From assembly GCA_029255685.2 (NCBI GenBank), contig CM055313.2, positions 40,256,079 to 40,320,078 on the forward strand: a stretch of DNA of 64,000 nucleotides. The letters run 5' to 3'. The stretch is from Silene conica (lineage: Eukaryota > Streptophyta > Magnoliopsida > Caryophyllales > Caryophyllaceae). Shown here piece by piece: positions 11,511 through 23,845 of the stretch (position 1 is its first letter; the number at the start of each line of letters is the position of its first letter). The translations under genes and the position numbers were made by a program. The notes beneath the pieces were generated by a model. The model was not told the origin of the DNA and did no database searches. It worked only from the letters and a program-made list of their open reading frames with translations.

Positions 11511-14500
11511 TGTAACACCCCCATTTACCTAGGAGCTTGAACTAGGACTTCCAGAGTAAATAGGACTGTTACCATCCTGGATGACCAGGGTAGTAGATGC
11601 TCATAGTGAAAGAAACACAGTACTTTAAATTATAAAAGTTAAACTGAAGTCTATTACAAGGCATAGTCCACTTGACTTCCAAAACAATTGAATGTAAATA
11701 AATGTCCAACTGAAAAAAACTAAGTGATCTAGCAACTAGGTAGGTCTAGTCCATGTCTCTCTTCCATGCCCAGTCCTAGTCCACCTGTCTCTGACATGAA
11801 AGATCTACTCCCCATTCCGGATCATTGTAGGTGAACACGAATACACTGTCAACCTCGCGGTTGAGTAGGATAACACATCAATAAATAATAATGCATCACA
11901 ACAATAATATGCACATGCTTATGTCATGCTCGAGCTCAATCACAATCTCAATCTCAAACCCGAAACACCCAGCCATACCGAACCTCCCGGCTAGGGATGG
12001 CAACGGATCCTGGATCCGGTCCAGATCCGTTGGACCCGACCCTGCTGGACCGGATCTGGATCCTTAAAATTTGGAGCCGTCGGATCTGGATCGGATCTGG
12101 ATCCACGAGTTTAAAAACGGATCTGGATCTGGATCTTATTGACAAGACCCGGATCCGACCCGAAGACCCGTTTTTAATATTAAAAAAAAAAAAATTTAAA
12201 AAAATTCTGGAGTTGGATTGGGCCTCAACTCCTCAAACATTTCGTTTCCAATTAATCCTACTGTATCTAACATCCTCTCTAATTCTTCCCTAAAATCAAA
12301 CCTAAATTTAAACCCTAAATTCAAACCTCTGCCGCTGCCGCCCTGCGCTGCCGTTGCCGCCCTGCGCTGCTGCTGCCGCTGCCGCTGCCGACGCCGACTG
12401 CCGTTGCCGCCCTGCGCTCGATATTATTGTTGTTTCGCATATTTCATTTGTAAGTTCATTTCCAGTTTCGCATACTTCATTTGTTTCGCATAATTCCTCC
12501 CTAAAATCAAACCCTAAAATCAAATTTCATTCCAGTTTCGCATATTTCATTAGATCTTTATTTCATTCCAATTTATTTCATTAGACTTAAAACATTAGAT
12601 ATTTATTGCATTCCACTTTCGCATATTTCAGTTGTTGCGCATAAGTTCATTTCCAGTTTCTATGAGAAGGAAATGGGAAATGCTAAGGACGACGACCCAT
12701 GTCTATAGTAAAAAAAAGATTAGAGATTTACCCGCACTAAAATAAGGGGAGAAGCTTTTAAGGGAGAGAGTGACAGACACGTGACTTACTCTTAGAAAAT
12801 ACCGTAGATAAGAAGGTAAACTCGATACTAGGGACATAGAGGAGTAGAAGGATCTCCAAAACCGGACGTATGCTAGTGTAAAGAAAGACTAACTTGTCCA
12901 GGAGGTTTCTTTTCATCAATCAAGGAATTCTAACTAGTTAATTTAATTTGTAAATTGACAGCCATTTTAATTTTTTTTTCTTCTTTTTCTTTTTTCTTTT
13001 TTTTTCCATGGGACCCGCGTAAAACCCGGATCCTACCCGGATCCGCAGGGTCCGGATCTGGATCTGTCTTTTCTGGACCCGTCGGATCCGGGTCGGATCT
13101 GGATCCTGTTGTCAAAAACGGATCTGGATCTGGATCCTACTGGATCCGGTCCAGATCCGGCCCGTTGCCATCCCTACTCCCGGCAGACTATTATCGGCCG
13201 TCGCCGAACACCAGCTCAAAAGCTGATAAGACACCAGGCCTGGTCTGCAGAACCACCCTGGGCTTTATACCAGATTAACATCTGATCCACAATTATCTTA
13301 ATATACAATGCACATGCATGCTCATGAATGCAATACAAAAATAAACTATTCATATGATATCATGCTCATACAAATCATGCTTGCATCCACACAGATAAAA
13401 CCATATACATTCATAACCAAACTTAAAATATGGTGTCAGTGTATCCTACCTGGAATAGCAAATCTGGACAAGAAAAATCACCGTCTAGAAATACTCCACC
13501 TCAAATTCCGTTCCTATAAAATTACTTAATATCAACTTCTATCAAATCAACAATTACCACTACTACGTAATTGATCATGTCCCTAACAAGCTTACTTAAA
13601 CACAAGGTGAAAATATCCACATAAGGCATGCTCATAACATACGATTACCACTTACTAAATTTAACTTACCATTTTTAGAATTACTATTTTTAGACTTACT
13701 ATAAATAGCATAAGCTCAACCAAACAATTATAATATAACAACAATAAGGATAATTATTATTAACCACAATATAACCTTAATTTAGTAATCATTCCAACAA
13801 CTACGAACACATGATTAATACCGTTATAGTACTATTAACATCTCGTTCACCAATTCTTTAACACTAAGAAAATAGCAATACAATTAATAATAACAATAAT
13901 ACTTATATAATCAATATGCCATATGTACATAGTGTAAACATTCCAAATTAACAACATAATACCCATCTATTATTAATCAATTACACTTAGTAAATTTGGA
14001 CCCACTAACAAGTCAAACATGAGAACCCAACCCAGCAACCCCTTCGACAAAAACGTAACAGCAGCCTCTAACCCCATGTTTTTCTCGTCTGACCACCGCG
14101 CCAAAACCTGCTGCCGACACCAACCACGACTACCACCTTCAACCCTAGCACCACCAGACTCGCCACTGAGTTCTAGTGGTTCCAATGGTGAGGGTACCGG
14201 TCGCAGCCACTGTGCCAAACATCCATACTCGCTGAAACAAAACCCAGGCAACCCGACAACAAGGCTAACCTATGTATCGTGACAGCCTCTAACCTCCACC
14301 GTGAGACACCACGACCTACCACCTCCGCCACCCATCGACTCCCTAGACTACAGCCATGCTACCGACACCAAAACCCAGAATGCACACTAACAGTAGAGAG
14401 ATCGAATTCATATATAAAAACCCCATTCACATACTCTGTTTTCGAAGAACTAAACGAAATAACAAACCCAGAAATTGAACTATACCCAGAAACGAAACTC

Positions 14501-15148
14501 AGAAAACGAAGATCTTAAATTAACAAAGACGTCCCAGTGATGATTGAAGCATATTATATGCATAGCACAGATTATAAAAATACTAAAATACGAGATTATG
14601 AGCATGTGATGCGATTAAAAACAAGATCAAAACTTAGGGCAGTAAGACGAAAACAGGAAAATAACGAAACAGGTATTTGTTCATACCTGTTTGCCCTCGT
14701 CAAAGATTACCCTACAGCCCTATAACCACCGTGATGAATGCTCCCTTGCAGACCCAGTAGTGGCTGTAGATGGTGATGAGTGTGTGTGTGTATAGATTAG
14801 GTCAAGAAAGGTCTTATTTTTGTGTTATAAGTAGGACGACTGAGTTGAGATTTCAGAAATTCTGAAATCAAGGAATCAAAAACCGTGTATGGGCTAGGGT
14901 TTGGGCATGCAACCCTAGGCCCAATGACTCAGTTACCCGTGTAAAATCAACCCATCACGCACTCCAATACCCACATAACATGAACCAAGTACGGGTTTGT
15001 TAAATATTCACTTATACGATTCTAAAAACAACGCATAAAATACCTCGTCCACCAATATTATATCGCTTTATTATAACCCATCGACATCGAAATCTAATAA
15101 AGTTAACATAAATAAATAAATAAACGATATAAAATACGAAGTATTACA
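11511..15148 (-). repeat. 5' LTR of the Tekay element (contains a hAT insertion)
   Basis: The plus strand runs from TGTAACACCC to GTATTACA, so the minus-strand LTR starts TGTAATACTTCG and ends GGGTGTTACA. Without the hAT element and its 8-bp duplication it is about 2.45 kb. Its 3' part, including the stretch read on the minus strand as CTACTCAACCGCGAGGTTGA, is shared with the LTRs at 1434-3309, 5931-7808 and 25814-28412. The rest is non-coding and AT-rich. No partner LTR is in the window, so its age cannot be estimated from LTR divergence. Confidence 0.85.
11992..13176. mobile_element. Non-autonomous hAT element in the Tekay LTR
   Basis: Terminal inverted repeats TAGGGATGGCAACGG at the left and its complement at the right are flanked by an exact 8-bp target duplication CTCCCGGC (11984-11991 and 13177-13184), the hAT signature. 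Both ends carry dense repeats of GGATCTGGATC and GGATCCGG (about 12003-12170 and 13024-13160), typical of hAT subterminal transposase-binding regions. The interior has no transposase. It holds a GCCGCTGCC-rich triplet stretch (12331-12418), about six copies of TTTCGCATATTTCATT (12432-12640) and an unexplained 300-bp block (12660-12960). It depends on a transposase from elsewhere. Confidence 0.9.
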
Positions 15149-17124
15149 GGGGATGTGAAGCTTATGTCAGGGTAAAGACCGATGACAAACTTGCTCCACG
15201 ATCCGAAAAATGCATTTTTGTTGGTTATCCAACCACCTCACTTGGCTACCACTTCTAAAAACCTCATCAAAACAAAGTGTTTGGGTCTTCTGAGGCTGTC
15301 TTTTTAAAAAGCAAATTTATTTCTAAAAGACAGAATGGGAGAAATTTTGAAATTAATGAAGTTCGAGAAGTTCAAGAGCCACAAACTGAAGCTGAGACAG
15401 ACGAAGATGTTCCTTCTTCTTCTACTTCGGTTCCTATTCAACCCAAGAGGTCGAGTACGGTTCCACATCAACCTGACAGGTATGTTGGACTCATTGAGGA
15501 AGATGGTAGCCTAGACGTATTACTTTTGGAAAGTGATGAGCCTACCACTTACAAAGGTGCAATCTCTAGTCCCGAGTCCGCAAAATGGCAAGAAGCCATG
15601 ATATCCGAGATGGATTCTATGCATCAAAACCAAGTATGGGACTTGGTAGACTTGACTAAAGAGATGAGACCTCTCCAATGCAAGTGGATCTTCAAGGTGA
15701 AGAATGGCATAGAAGGACATGATGATGTCTATAAAGCTAGGCTAGTAGCTAAGGGGTTTTCCCAAGTTCAAGGTCTTCATTATGATGAAACCTTTGCTCC
15801 AGTAGCCATGCTAAGATCCATTAGGATAATGTTAGCGATTGCCGCATTTCATGACTATGAAGTGTGGCAAATGGACGTCAAAACCGCCTTCTTAAATGGG
15901 CATATAAAGGAGGATGTGTATATGATACAACCTGAGGGTTTTGAAGATCCTAAAAATCCTAAGCTAACAAGGTATGCAAACTTAAGATATCCATTTATGG
16001 TCTTAAGCAAGCATCCAGGAGTTGGAATCATCGCTTCAATGAAGTCATAAAAGAGAATTGTTTCACTCGAAGTGTCGAGGAACCTTGTCTATATATGAAA
16101 TTCAGTGGGAGCAATGTTGTATTCCTAATTTTGTATGTGGATGACATACTACTCATTTGAAAGGATGTTCCAATGCTTTCATCAGTCAAAGGATGGTTAG
16201 GTAACCATTTTCAGATGAAAGCAAGATCTAGGAAATGCGCAATGCATATTAGGTATCCGGATCTATATTGATAGATCCAAGAGGATATTGGCAATAAGTC
16301 AAGAATCTTATATCGATAAGATTCGACGACGGTTCAACATGGGAAATTCCAAGAGAGGGTTTATTCCAATGGGAAGTGGGATTATATTGAAGAAATCTCA
16401 GCCTCCCACGGAGCCCAAAGATGTTGAACGCACGAAATTGATCCCTTATGCTTCCGCGGTGGGATCTATCATGTACGCCATGATATGCACTCGTCCAGAT
16501 GTCCCGTATGCTTTAAGCATGACTAGTAGATATCAAGCAAATCCAGGTGAAAGTCACTGGATTGCAGTCAAGAACATCCTTAAGTACTTAAGAAGAACTA
16601 AGGATTCATTTTTAGTGTTTGGAGGGGAAGAAGATTTGTGTGTAAAGGGTTACACAGATACAAGCTTCCAAACGGATAAAGACGATTTTAAATCCCAGGC
16701 TGGATTAGTCTTTATCTTGAATGGTGGTTCCATTAGTTGGAAAAGCTTCAAAGAACCAATCGTTGCAGATTCTACTATGGAAGCAGAGTACATTGCAGCA
16801 TCAGAAGCTGCTTAGGAAGCAGTATGGATAAGGCAATTCATCGGGGGACTAACGGTAGTGCCAAATGTTGAAGATCATATCACGCTCTACTGTGATAACA
16901 GTGGTGCTGTCTTTCAGGCTAAGGAGCCGAAGTCTAGTAATAAATCTAGACATGTACCAAGAAAGTATCATGTAATTCGGGATTTCATTGATAGGAAGGA
17001 AATAGCGATTTGTAAGGTTGGGACAGACGATAATGTGGCTGATCCCTTAAGCAAACCCTTGTCGCAAGTTAAGCATGATTCTCATGCTCGTTCTATTGGT
17101 CTTAAGTGTTTACCCAATGTGTAA
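15149..17124 (+). pseudogene. Copia integrase end, reverse transcriptase and RNase H (fossil)
   Basis: Recognisable blocks are the post-integrase linker (KCIFVGYPTTSLGYHFY), the reverse transcriptase (ARLVAKGFSQVQGLHYDETF, WQMDVKTAFLNGHI) and RNase H (KGYTDTSFQTDKDD, STMEAEYIAASEAA, then the end DDNVADPLSKPLSQ). This domain order, with integrase before reverse transcriptase, is diagnostic of Ty1/copia. A small number of breaks show it is a fossil. Confidence 0.9.
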
Positions 17125-17219
17125 TCTATTATATGATATGAAATGAAAAATGTTGTTTTTGCGTTCATATAAGATAATCTTTTTCAGAGAGAAAATATCA
17201 AGTAGTAATTGTAGTTACA

Positions 17220-18536
17220 ATGAAGAGAGAGAAAATATCTGAAAAATCTGAAAAAGCTCTGAAGGTTTCAGTGATGACGGCCGCTAAAATCAATCAAAGT
17301 AGTAATAATAATAATAATAATAATCGTTTTTCGCCTCTAAATTCTAAAATTCATGACAATATTCGTGCTAGTAAACAAGCTGTTATTAGTTCTAATGCTG
17401 GAATTCCTATTTTGGTACCATCTTCGAATGATACAGGGAAAACGCGTGATATGAGGGATATTCAAGGGATTCCTACTTTGAACCTTCAGGAAGATGATGG
17501 TGGTCCAGGATGGAGCATAAGGCAGGGAGGAAGAGATGTACCAGTTCTGGACACTATTGAAGAAGATGAGATCCCAACTGGTATGCGTCAATTCTCTGCT
17601 GAAGATATTGAGCCTGAGGTTGAATTCTGGTCTAATTCTATTATATGCTATGTGTTGGGTGCTAATCCACCTTGGGATGTGATGGAGGACTATATTTACT
17701 GTGAATGGGGTCATTTTGGAGTTGATAGGGTCTCGTCCCTTGATAATGGTGTTTACCTTGTTCATTTTGAGACCATGGGGGGCAGGGAGGACCTGTTACA
17801 GGCTGGGTACTATATGTTTGAGAATAAACCTGTTGTAGTGAAACCCTGGGCTGTGGATATGGAACTGGTTAAAAGTATAGTAGATGTAGTCCCAGTTTGG
17901 ATCAGAATGTATGGAATTCCACTCAAATGCTGGGGGAAATGTCTGCCTAGGATTGCCGAACTAGTGGGTCCGGTGGTAAAACTGGATAAGAATACCCAGG
18001 ATAAGGTCAGATTGAATTATGCTAGAGTCATGGTTGAACTGCAGATAGACCAGGAACTTGTGAGTCAAGTTCGGTTTATGGATGAGAAGGGGATTGTTAA
18101 CACAGTGAGAATAGAGTATGAATGGAAACCAGTCTCATGTACTCATTGTAAGGGTATGGGACACTCAATGGAGAATTGTAGGAAGAGGGTGAAACCTCCT
18201 GTTCTGAAGAAAGGAGTGATTGCAACTAAACCAATGCTTCCCTTGGATAAACAGAAGGTGTGGAAACCAGTTCAGAGGATTACAGAACCATTACAGGTGG
18301 TTACTCCTCCAAATTTGACTATGCCAAACTTTCCTCCTTTAGGAGAGGGTAGGAGCCAAGCTACACCAGCAAAACAAGCTTTAAAGTTGAATAGACAGGA
18401 AGGGATAGTTGGAGTTAGGCTGTCTGGGAAGTTTAGCAAGTATACTTTCATGGATGCTGTTACTAACTTTGCTACTACTTCAGATGGTGGAATTGAGAAT
18501 GGGAAGGACCCTCCAAATATAAATAGTGATGCATAG
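17220..18536 (+). CDS. LINE ORF1 protein with DUF4283 and zinc knuckle
   Basis: This 438-residue protein has an asparagine run (about residues 29-35), a DUF4283-type region (about 136-285, containing FWSNSIICYVLGANPPWD and a basic KPW end) and a CCHC zinc knuckle CTHCKGMGHSMENC at residues 307-320. In plant L1 elements ORF1 binds the element RNA and forms the ribonucleoprotein with ORF2. The start is the first ATG in the element, 33 bp from its edge. The reading frame is uninterrupted. Its stop codon overlaps the ORF2 start (ATGCATAG), so ORF2 is probably reached by reinitiation or a similar coupled mechanism; that is inference. Confidence 0.9.
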   Translation: MKREKISEKSEKALKVSVMTAAKINQSSNNNNNNNRFSPLNSKIHDNIRASKQAVISSNAGIPILVPSSNDTGKTRDMRDIQGIPTLNLQEDDGGPGWSIRQGGRDVPVLDTIEEDEIPTGMRQFSAEDIEPEVEFWSNSIICYVLGANPPWDVMEDYIYCEWGHFGVDRVSSLDNGVYLVHFETMGGREDLLQAGYYMFENKPVVVKPWAVDMELVKSIVDVVPVWIRMYGIPLKCWGKCLPRIAELVGPVVKLDKNTQDKVRLNYARVMVELQIDQELVSQVRFMDEKGIVNTVRIEYEWKPVSCTHCKGMGHSMENCRKRVKPPVLKKGVIATKPMLPLDKQKVWKPVQRITEPLQVVTPPNLTMPNFPPLGEGRSQATPAKQALKLNRQEGIVGVRLSGKFSKYTFMDAVTNFATTSDGGIENGKDPPNINSDA

Positions 18537-21500
18537 CATAGGTTTTTGGAATGTCAGGGGTCTCAATGACCTGAATAAACAAAGAACTGTGAAGTGGTTC
18601 TTGAATAATAATAATGTAGGTTTGTTTGGTCTTTTGGAAACAAAAATAAAAGCTAGGAATCTGTTGAAAAGGAATACTTCTTTCTGTGATGGTTGGTGTC
18701 TCTCTACAAATATTAGTTATCATCCAGGAGGTAGAGTATGGGTTTTGTGGCAACCTAATAAGTTTGATCTTGACTTTATTGAGTATAATGAACAATTTAT
18801 TCATATGAAGGTGATTTCTAAAATTGATGGGAAGTGTTTCATGGTTACTATGATTTATGCCTTTAATGGTGTGAATGAGAGATTGGAGCTTTGGAGAAGA
18901 CTGAAGAGTATTGCAATGCAGTGTGAGCTACCTTGGCTCTGGTTAGGGGACTTTAACACTGTTTTATCACCTGTTGAAAGACTTGGTGGGAATTCTACTG
19001 AGGCAGAAATGGAGCAGTTCCAGGATTGTGTGTCCATCTGTGGGATGGAGGATTTAGCAGCTGATGGGGCACTATTCACCTGGTCTAATAAACATCAGCC
19101 TGGTGATAGGGTCTATAGCAGATTGGACAGAGCAATGGGAAACCAGGAGTGGTTCAGGGCATATAGGGACAGTATGGCTCATTTCCACCCAGAGGGTATC
19201 TTTGACCATTGCCCCTGTACAATTATGGATAGAACAAGTGAAATGCATGGTAGGAAAAGTTTCAAATACTTCAATATGTGGGGTAGAGCAGATAACTTCT
19301 CTGAGGTTGTCAGGCATGGTTGGAGTAAGGCATATAGAGGTACTAAGATGTTTGTAGTAGTGAAGAAATTAAAAGCTTTGAAGCCTATGCTGAAGAGTCT
19401 GAATAAGGATAAGTTCTCTGATATTGAGAATAATACAAACCTGGTCAGTACACTGTTAGAACATATTCAGAGGAGACTTGTTGAGGATCCTGGGAATTTT
19501 GAACTTATTCAGCAGGAGTGGGCTACTAATCAGGACTTGAAAGAGTTAATTGTAGCTAGAGATAGCTTTCTTATGTAGAAAGCTAAGGTGCAGTGGTCCA
19601 TAGGAGGTGACTTAAATACATCTTACTTTCACCATGCTATCAGGAAAAGAACAATGGTGAATAAGGTGTTCTATATTGAGGATAGACAAGGAAGGAAGTG
19701 TGTGGAAGAGGAACATATCCAGGCTGCCTTCTTGGATTACTATGATTTTTTGCTAGGGACAAAGACTGAAACTGTGGGTTTTGCTGAACATGTTGTTCAG
19801 AGGGGTTTATGTTGCACTGATCAGCATTGGGATATTCTTAACTCTCCTGTAACCTATGATGAAATCAGGAATAGTATATTTAGCATCCCTAAGGATAAAT
19901 CTCCTGGGCCAGATGGATACACTAGCCAGTTTTATAAAGATGCATGGGAGATTGTAGGAGATGAAGTTTGTGCAGCAATTGGTAATTTTTTTGAGACAGG
20001 TCAGTTATTAACTCAAATTAATGCTACTGTCATTACTCTTATTCCTAAGATTGATAGGCCTACTAGTGTGAGTCATTTTAGGCCTATTTCGTGCTGTAAT
20101 GTGATTTACAAAGCTATTTCTAAGATCTTATGCAATAGATTATCAAGAGTATTGCCTGATATCATTAATAAGTGTCAAGGAGCTTTTGTTAAAGGAAGGA
20201 GTATTCTTGAGAACATTCTAATATGTCAAGATTTGGTTAGGATGTATGGGAGGAGGCATGGTTCTGCTAGATGTATGTTTAAGCTTGACCTTCAAAAAGC
20301 TTATGATTCTATTGAGTGGGTCTTTGTTGACCAAATGTTAAAGGCTTTGAGGTTTCCCCGAGGGTTCATCCACTTGATAATGCAATGTATTACAACTACA
20401 TCTTATTCTATCAATCTAAATGGTGTCCAATTTGGTTTTTTTGCTGGGAGAAGGGGTTTGAGGCAAGGGGATCCGATATCCCCGTTGCTGTTCTGCATTT
20501 GTATGGAATACTTATCTAGAACTATGGAATATGCAGTGCTTAGATGGCATTTTAGATTTCACCCCCTATGTAAGAGTATGAAGCTAACTCATCTGTTATT
20601 TGCTGACGATCTGCTTTTGTTTAGCAAAGGGGATACTCAATCAATAATGCTGATACTGAGGGTTCTGGCCACTTTTTCTGCTACTTCTGGTTTAAAAGTG
20701 AATGCTTCGAAGTCTGAGGTGGTTTTTAATGGAGTTGTAGAGCAAGTTAAGCAAGATATTATCTATATTTCAGGTTTTAAGGAAGGATGTTTGCCTTTTA
20801 AATACTTGGGAGTTCCTATTCAGCCTGGAAGATTGAAAAGAGCAGACTGTCATATTCTGGTTGAGAAGGTTGTGGCTAGAGTTAGAAGTATTGGAGCTAA
20901 GAAACTGAGTTATGCTGGCAGAGTTGTACTCATTAATTCAGTTTTGAATACTCTTCATTCCTATTGGGCCTCTATTTTCCTTATTCCAAAGGGTGTTATA
21001 AACAGAATTGTAGCTGTCTGCAGGAATTTTCTTTGGAGTGGTGAAACTGAGTATGCTAGAGTGCCTATGGTGGCTTGGGATAGTGTGTGTTGTAGTAAGA
21101 AGGAAGGTGGTCTGGGAATCGTGAATGCTGGTGTGTGGAATAAGGCTAGTATTGCAAAGCTAGTCCATTGGTTACATATCAAAGCTGATAGATTATGGGT
21201 CTTGTGGATTGATCATATATATTTAAATGGGATTCCATGGACTGATTACAATCCTCCTTCTGATGTAAATTGGAATTGGAGGAATATATGTAAGGTAAGG
21301 GACTTTGTTAGTGCAAGTTATCAAGGAAATCATTGGATGGATGGTAGTTTTACTATCCAGGGAGTTTATAGGAGGTTGCAGGGCTCACACACCCTTGTAC
21401 AGTGGTGTAAGGAAGTATGGGATAGTTGGGTTCTCCCAAAGCATTCTGTTATTGGCTGGCTTATTGAAAGGGAGGCTCTGAATACTAGAAGCAAGATGAA

Positions 21501-21876
21501 AAGACTTGGTATTTGTGAGTCAGATCAGTGTGTGTTATGTGAAGATCATGAGGAAACCCATGAACACATGTTTGGAAATTGCAGGTACAGTGTTCAAGTT
21601 ATTGCTGGAGTGGAGAGACTGTTTCTGGTGCATTCCCAGACTGACTATGTGCAGCATTCCAGAATTCAAAAGAAGGTAAGGAGGGTGCTGAAATTGGCAA
21701 CAAGATACTTTTTATGGCAGGAACGAAACAAATGCAGGATTGAAGGTGTTTTAAGTAGACCAAATGTTGTAATTAAGCTTATTCATAGTCAAGTTGTATG
21801 TCGTTTAAAGCATGTGATGAGTGACACAGATAGAAGGCTAGAAGAGCAATGGTGCAAGGACATTCTTAATGTTTGA
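18529..21876 (+). pseudogene. LINE ORF2: APE endonuclease and reverse transcriptase, one stop
   Basis: The 1115-codon frame starts at ATG 18529, overlapping the ORF1 end by 8 nt. The first 230 residues are an APE-like endonuclease (GFWNVRGLND, LLETKIK, LGDFNTVLSPVERLGG, SRLDRAM, DHCP). Then come the reverse transcriptase motifs FRPISCCNVIYKAISK, FKLDLQKAYDSIEW, GLRQGDPISPLLF and the catalytic FADDLLLF, followed by a zf-RVT-like C-terminal region (CVLCEDHEETHEHMFGNC). Codon 350 is TAG between endonuclease and reverse transcriptase; all downstream sequence stays in the same frame. The product would nick target DNA and prime reverse transcription. Because of the stop it is scored as a pseudogene. 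Confidence 0.92.
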
Positions 21877-21943
21877 TGTAATGTACTAATTGATTAATGA
21901 TAAAAAGCTTACATTTTACCAAAAAAAAAGATAATCTTTTTCA

Positions 21944-22690
21944 TCATTTAAGTTTTATTTATAACTTGTTTTATTTTACATTCTTTGTTGAATCCAAACA
22001 GGATTGTATGACAATTACCGAACCCTATTAAAGTGAACTGGATTAACTTAGTATTGCCCCTAGTCACTTATATGCCGTGACATCTCGAAGTGACTAGATT
22101 ATGATGCGATTGATGGTGAGTTCTAACACCATAGAGTCATGAGAGATGACTAGTCGGTCATATAGACAGACTGTAAGGTACACTTGTGTCGGGCAGTGAC
22201 CGCTTATAGAGTTCTTTGGGATTCAATGGAGCCTGGTCGTGGCAAGAGCTATTATATATATATATATATATATATTCTTATGAGTCGATTCTTAGACTAG
22301 AGACTGATCATCTAAAGTAACATTGTTCAAAAGTGACTTTAATTTATGCTCTACGATCTTCCGTAAAAGGGGTCAAATGGGCATCTTTTGGGTCATAATG
22401 GACGATGTTAGCTGAAGATAACAGTTGGACAGGAATTGTTCTACCCCTTGTCAGGGTTATCTTAAATCTCAAGGCCACTCGAGGAGTAGTGAACTGGAAA
22501 TGCGTGGCCACGCTCGGAGGATATCTATGGTAGATAATTCCGGTCTGTCAGTTACACTCCATATCGAGAAAGACCACTATTGATTTGATCACGTGCAAGT
22601 ACGACCTGTAAGACACCTTGCATTGAGTGGGAGATGATGTAATAGGACAAGAGAATCGGTGATCCACACTTGTGAGGACAAGTGGGAGAT
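21944..22690 (+). other. 3' untranslated region of the copia element
   Basis: This stretch has no open frame of note. It includes a TA microsatellite (22254-22275), a block reading GGCCACTCGAGGAGTAGTGA, and ends in a purine-rich tract (GTGGGAGAT) directly before the LTR. The reverse complement of 57673-58203 is homologous, which ties the two copia elements to one family. Confidence 0.75.
22254..22275. repeat. TA microsatellite
   Basis: A run of eleven TA units inside the copia 3' untranslated region. Confidence 0.9.
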
Positions 22691-23845
22691 TGTTGGAGTA
22701 AGTGTCCTCCTCAATAGTGTAATCACGTCAATAATGTAAACAATTAACAAATCTCTATAAAAGAATATTTATGGGATGATTGTTTATCATAGTCAACTGG
22801 TCAACATTAATCGGTAATGATTGGCTTGCTAGAGTTTGACATTACTGTCGTAATGACGGTGGTGACCAGTTGATCCCTTTAGGTCACACCTATAGGACAA
22901 CTATCTCAATGATAAATGAAATAACTGTATATTGATACGAGTCATTTCATTTCTAGTTTATAAATTATATGAAGGCAAAAATTATAATAAGATTATAAGT
23001 TAAAATGTTTTAGTGATCGAAATGTCATCACTATCATTTATATGTTTATGAAACGTAAAATTACTTGAATGAACTGTTTTTAAACTACAATTGTTGTAGT
23101 AACAAAGTATGATTAATTAGATGTAAGTAATTATTTGAATTACTACTAAATTTATGGATAAAGTGTTTAAAGAATTAAACTACAAATTACGTAAATTAAT
23201 ATGATCTTAAATAGTGTTGTATGTAGGTCCATTTCGGATGTCATGGACCGTGTGACATAACACACACTTACAAATACACATTATAAGATAATGTGAGGAA
23301 CATAAGAGAAACATCTAATTTAATGCATGAGCTAAAGTGGGAAACATGGGTGTGTTTTGAGAAAGACATCCATTGGGCACCCTACCCTATGGCTCACGCC
23401 TCACGCCTCACTTGAGAAGAACAAAATGTGTTCTTGCTCAAAGTGTGGCATTCATTCTAATATTGGATTAGGGTTTTATTAGAGAGAAAAAGAAAGGAAA
23501 TTCTCTTGCTTACACCCCTAAACCGTGTATACTCCCTCTAAAACTAGTAATTTTGTATTGTATTCTAGCAAAATAAATACAAATTCATTAAGTGTAGTGT
23601 ATCTTGGTGTACATCTTTTGGAGGTCATCTCTTTGAAGGCTCAAGGAGGATCATTCCGCGTTATTAGCTCAAGAACAAGTGAAGAATGAGTCTTCACTTG
23701 TGCCCTAAAATAGCCGAGTTTAGCAATGTAAGAGTGAACATTATTCTTCTCTTAATCTCGGTTTACTTATGTTAGGCATGCATAAGATCTTTATATTATG
23801 AGATAAGCATATTAGTATGACTATAAATAGGTTTAAAACCTAACA
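22691..23845 (+). repeat. 3' LTR of the copia element
   Basis: It starts TGTTGGAGTAAGTG after the purine tract and ends CCTAACA. Downstream the sequence becomes an Athila-type LTR in mid-sequence, so the copia element inserted into one. The partner LTR is not in the window. Confidence 0.85.

Larger units (their letters stand above)
187..15148 (-). mobile_element. Tekay-type Ty3/gypsy element with three nested insertions (fossil)
   Basis: Reading right to left, the parts are a 5' LTR (11511-15148), a tRNA-iMet primer site, a leader, gag with one zinc knuckle, protease, reverse transcriptase, RNase H and integrase. No 3' LTR is present. It was interrupted by a non-coding LTR element (1434-7808), a TRIM (10011-10565) and, in its LTR, a hAT element (11992-13176). 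The host site is a copia pol gene, whose sequence resumes at 15149. Apart from the insertions the coding part has only a few breaks, so it is not very old, but it is broken. The LTR tail and leader closely resemble those of the nested non-coding element, suggesting this family supplied its proteins. Confidence 0.9.
17187..21928 (+). mobile_element. Plant L1-type LINE, nearly full length
   Basis: It is flanked by a 15-bp target duplication AGATAATCTTTTTCA (17172-17186 and 21929-21943) and ends in a short A-tail. It carries ORF1 (nucleic-acid binding) and ORF2 (endonuclease, reverse transcriptase, C-terminal zinc region), the standard plant L1 layout. The leader before ORF1 is only 33 bp, so the 5' end may be slightly shortened. 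ORF2 has one in-frame stop; otherwise both frames are open, which suggests a fairly recent insertion. It landed in the copia 3' untranslated region. Confidence 0.95.
15149..23845 (+). mobile_element. Ty1/copia element, 3' part, with LINE insertion (fossil)
   Basis: Parts present are the integrase end, reverse transcriptase, RNase H, a long 3' untranslated region and a 1155-bp 3' LTR. The 5' part is not in the window because the Tekay LTR starts at 15148. The L1 LINE at 17187-21928 lies just after the coding region. A minus-strand copia of the same kind is at the right of the window; the two share the untranslated block before the LTR. The coding part is broken in a few places. The exact copia lineage is uncertain; a Tork-like group is possible. 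Confidence 0.85.

Noticed and set aside
12218-12523. Overlapping open frames rich in Ala, Pro and Arg in the hAT element
   Set aside because: They follow from the GCCGCTGCC triplet tract and are open in several frames at once, so they reflect composition.
13973-14518. Open frames on both strands within the Tekay LTR near 14 kb
   Set aside because: They fall inside the non-coding LTR, have no domain and no counterpart in related LTRs.
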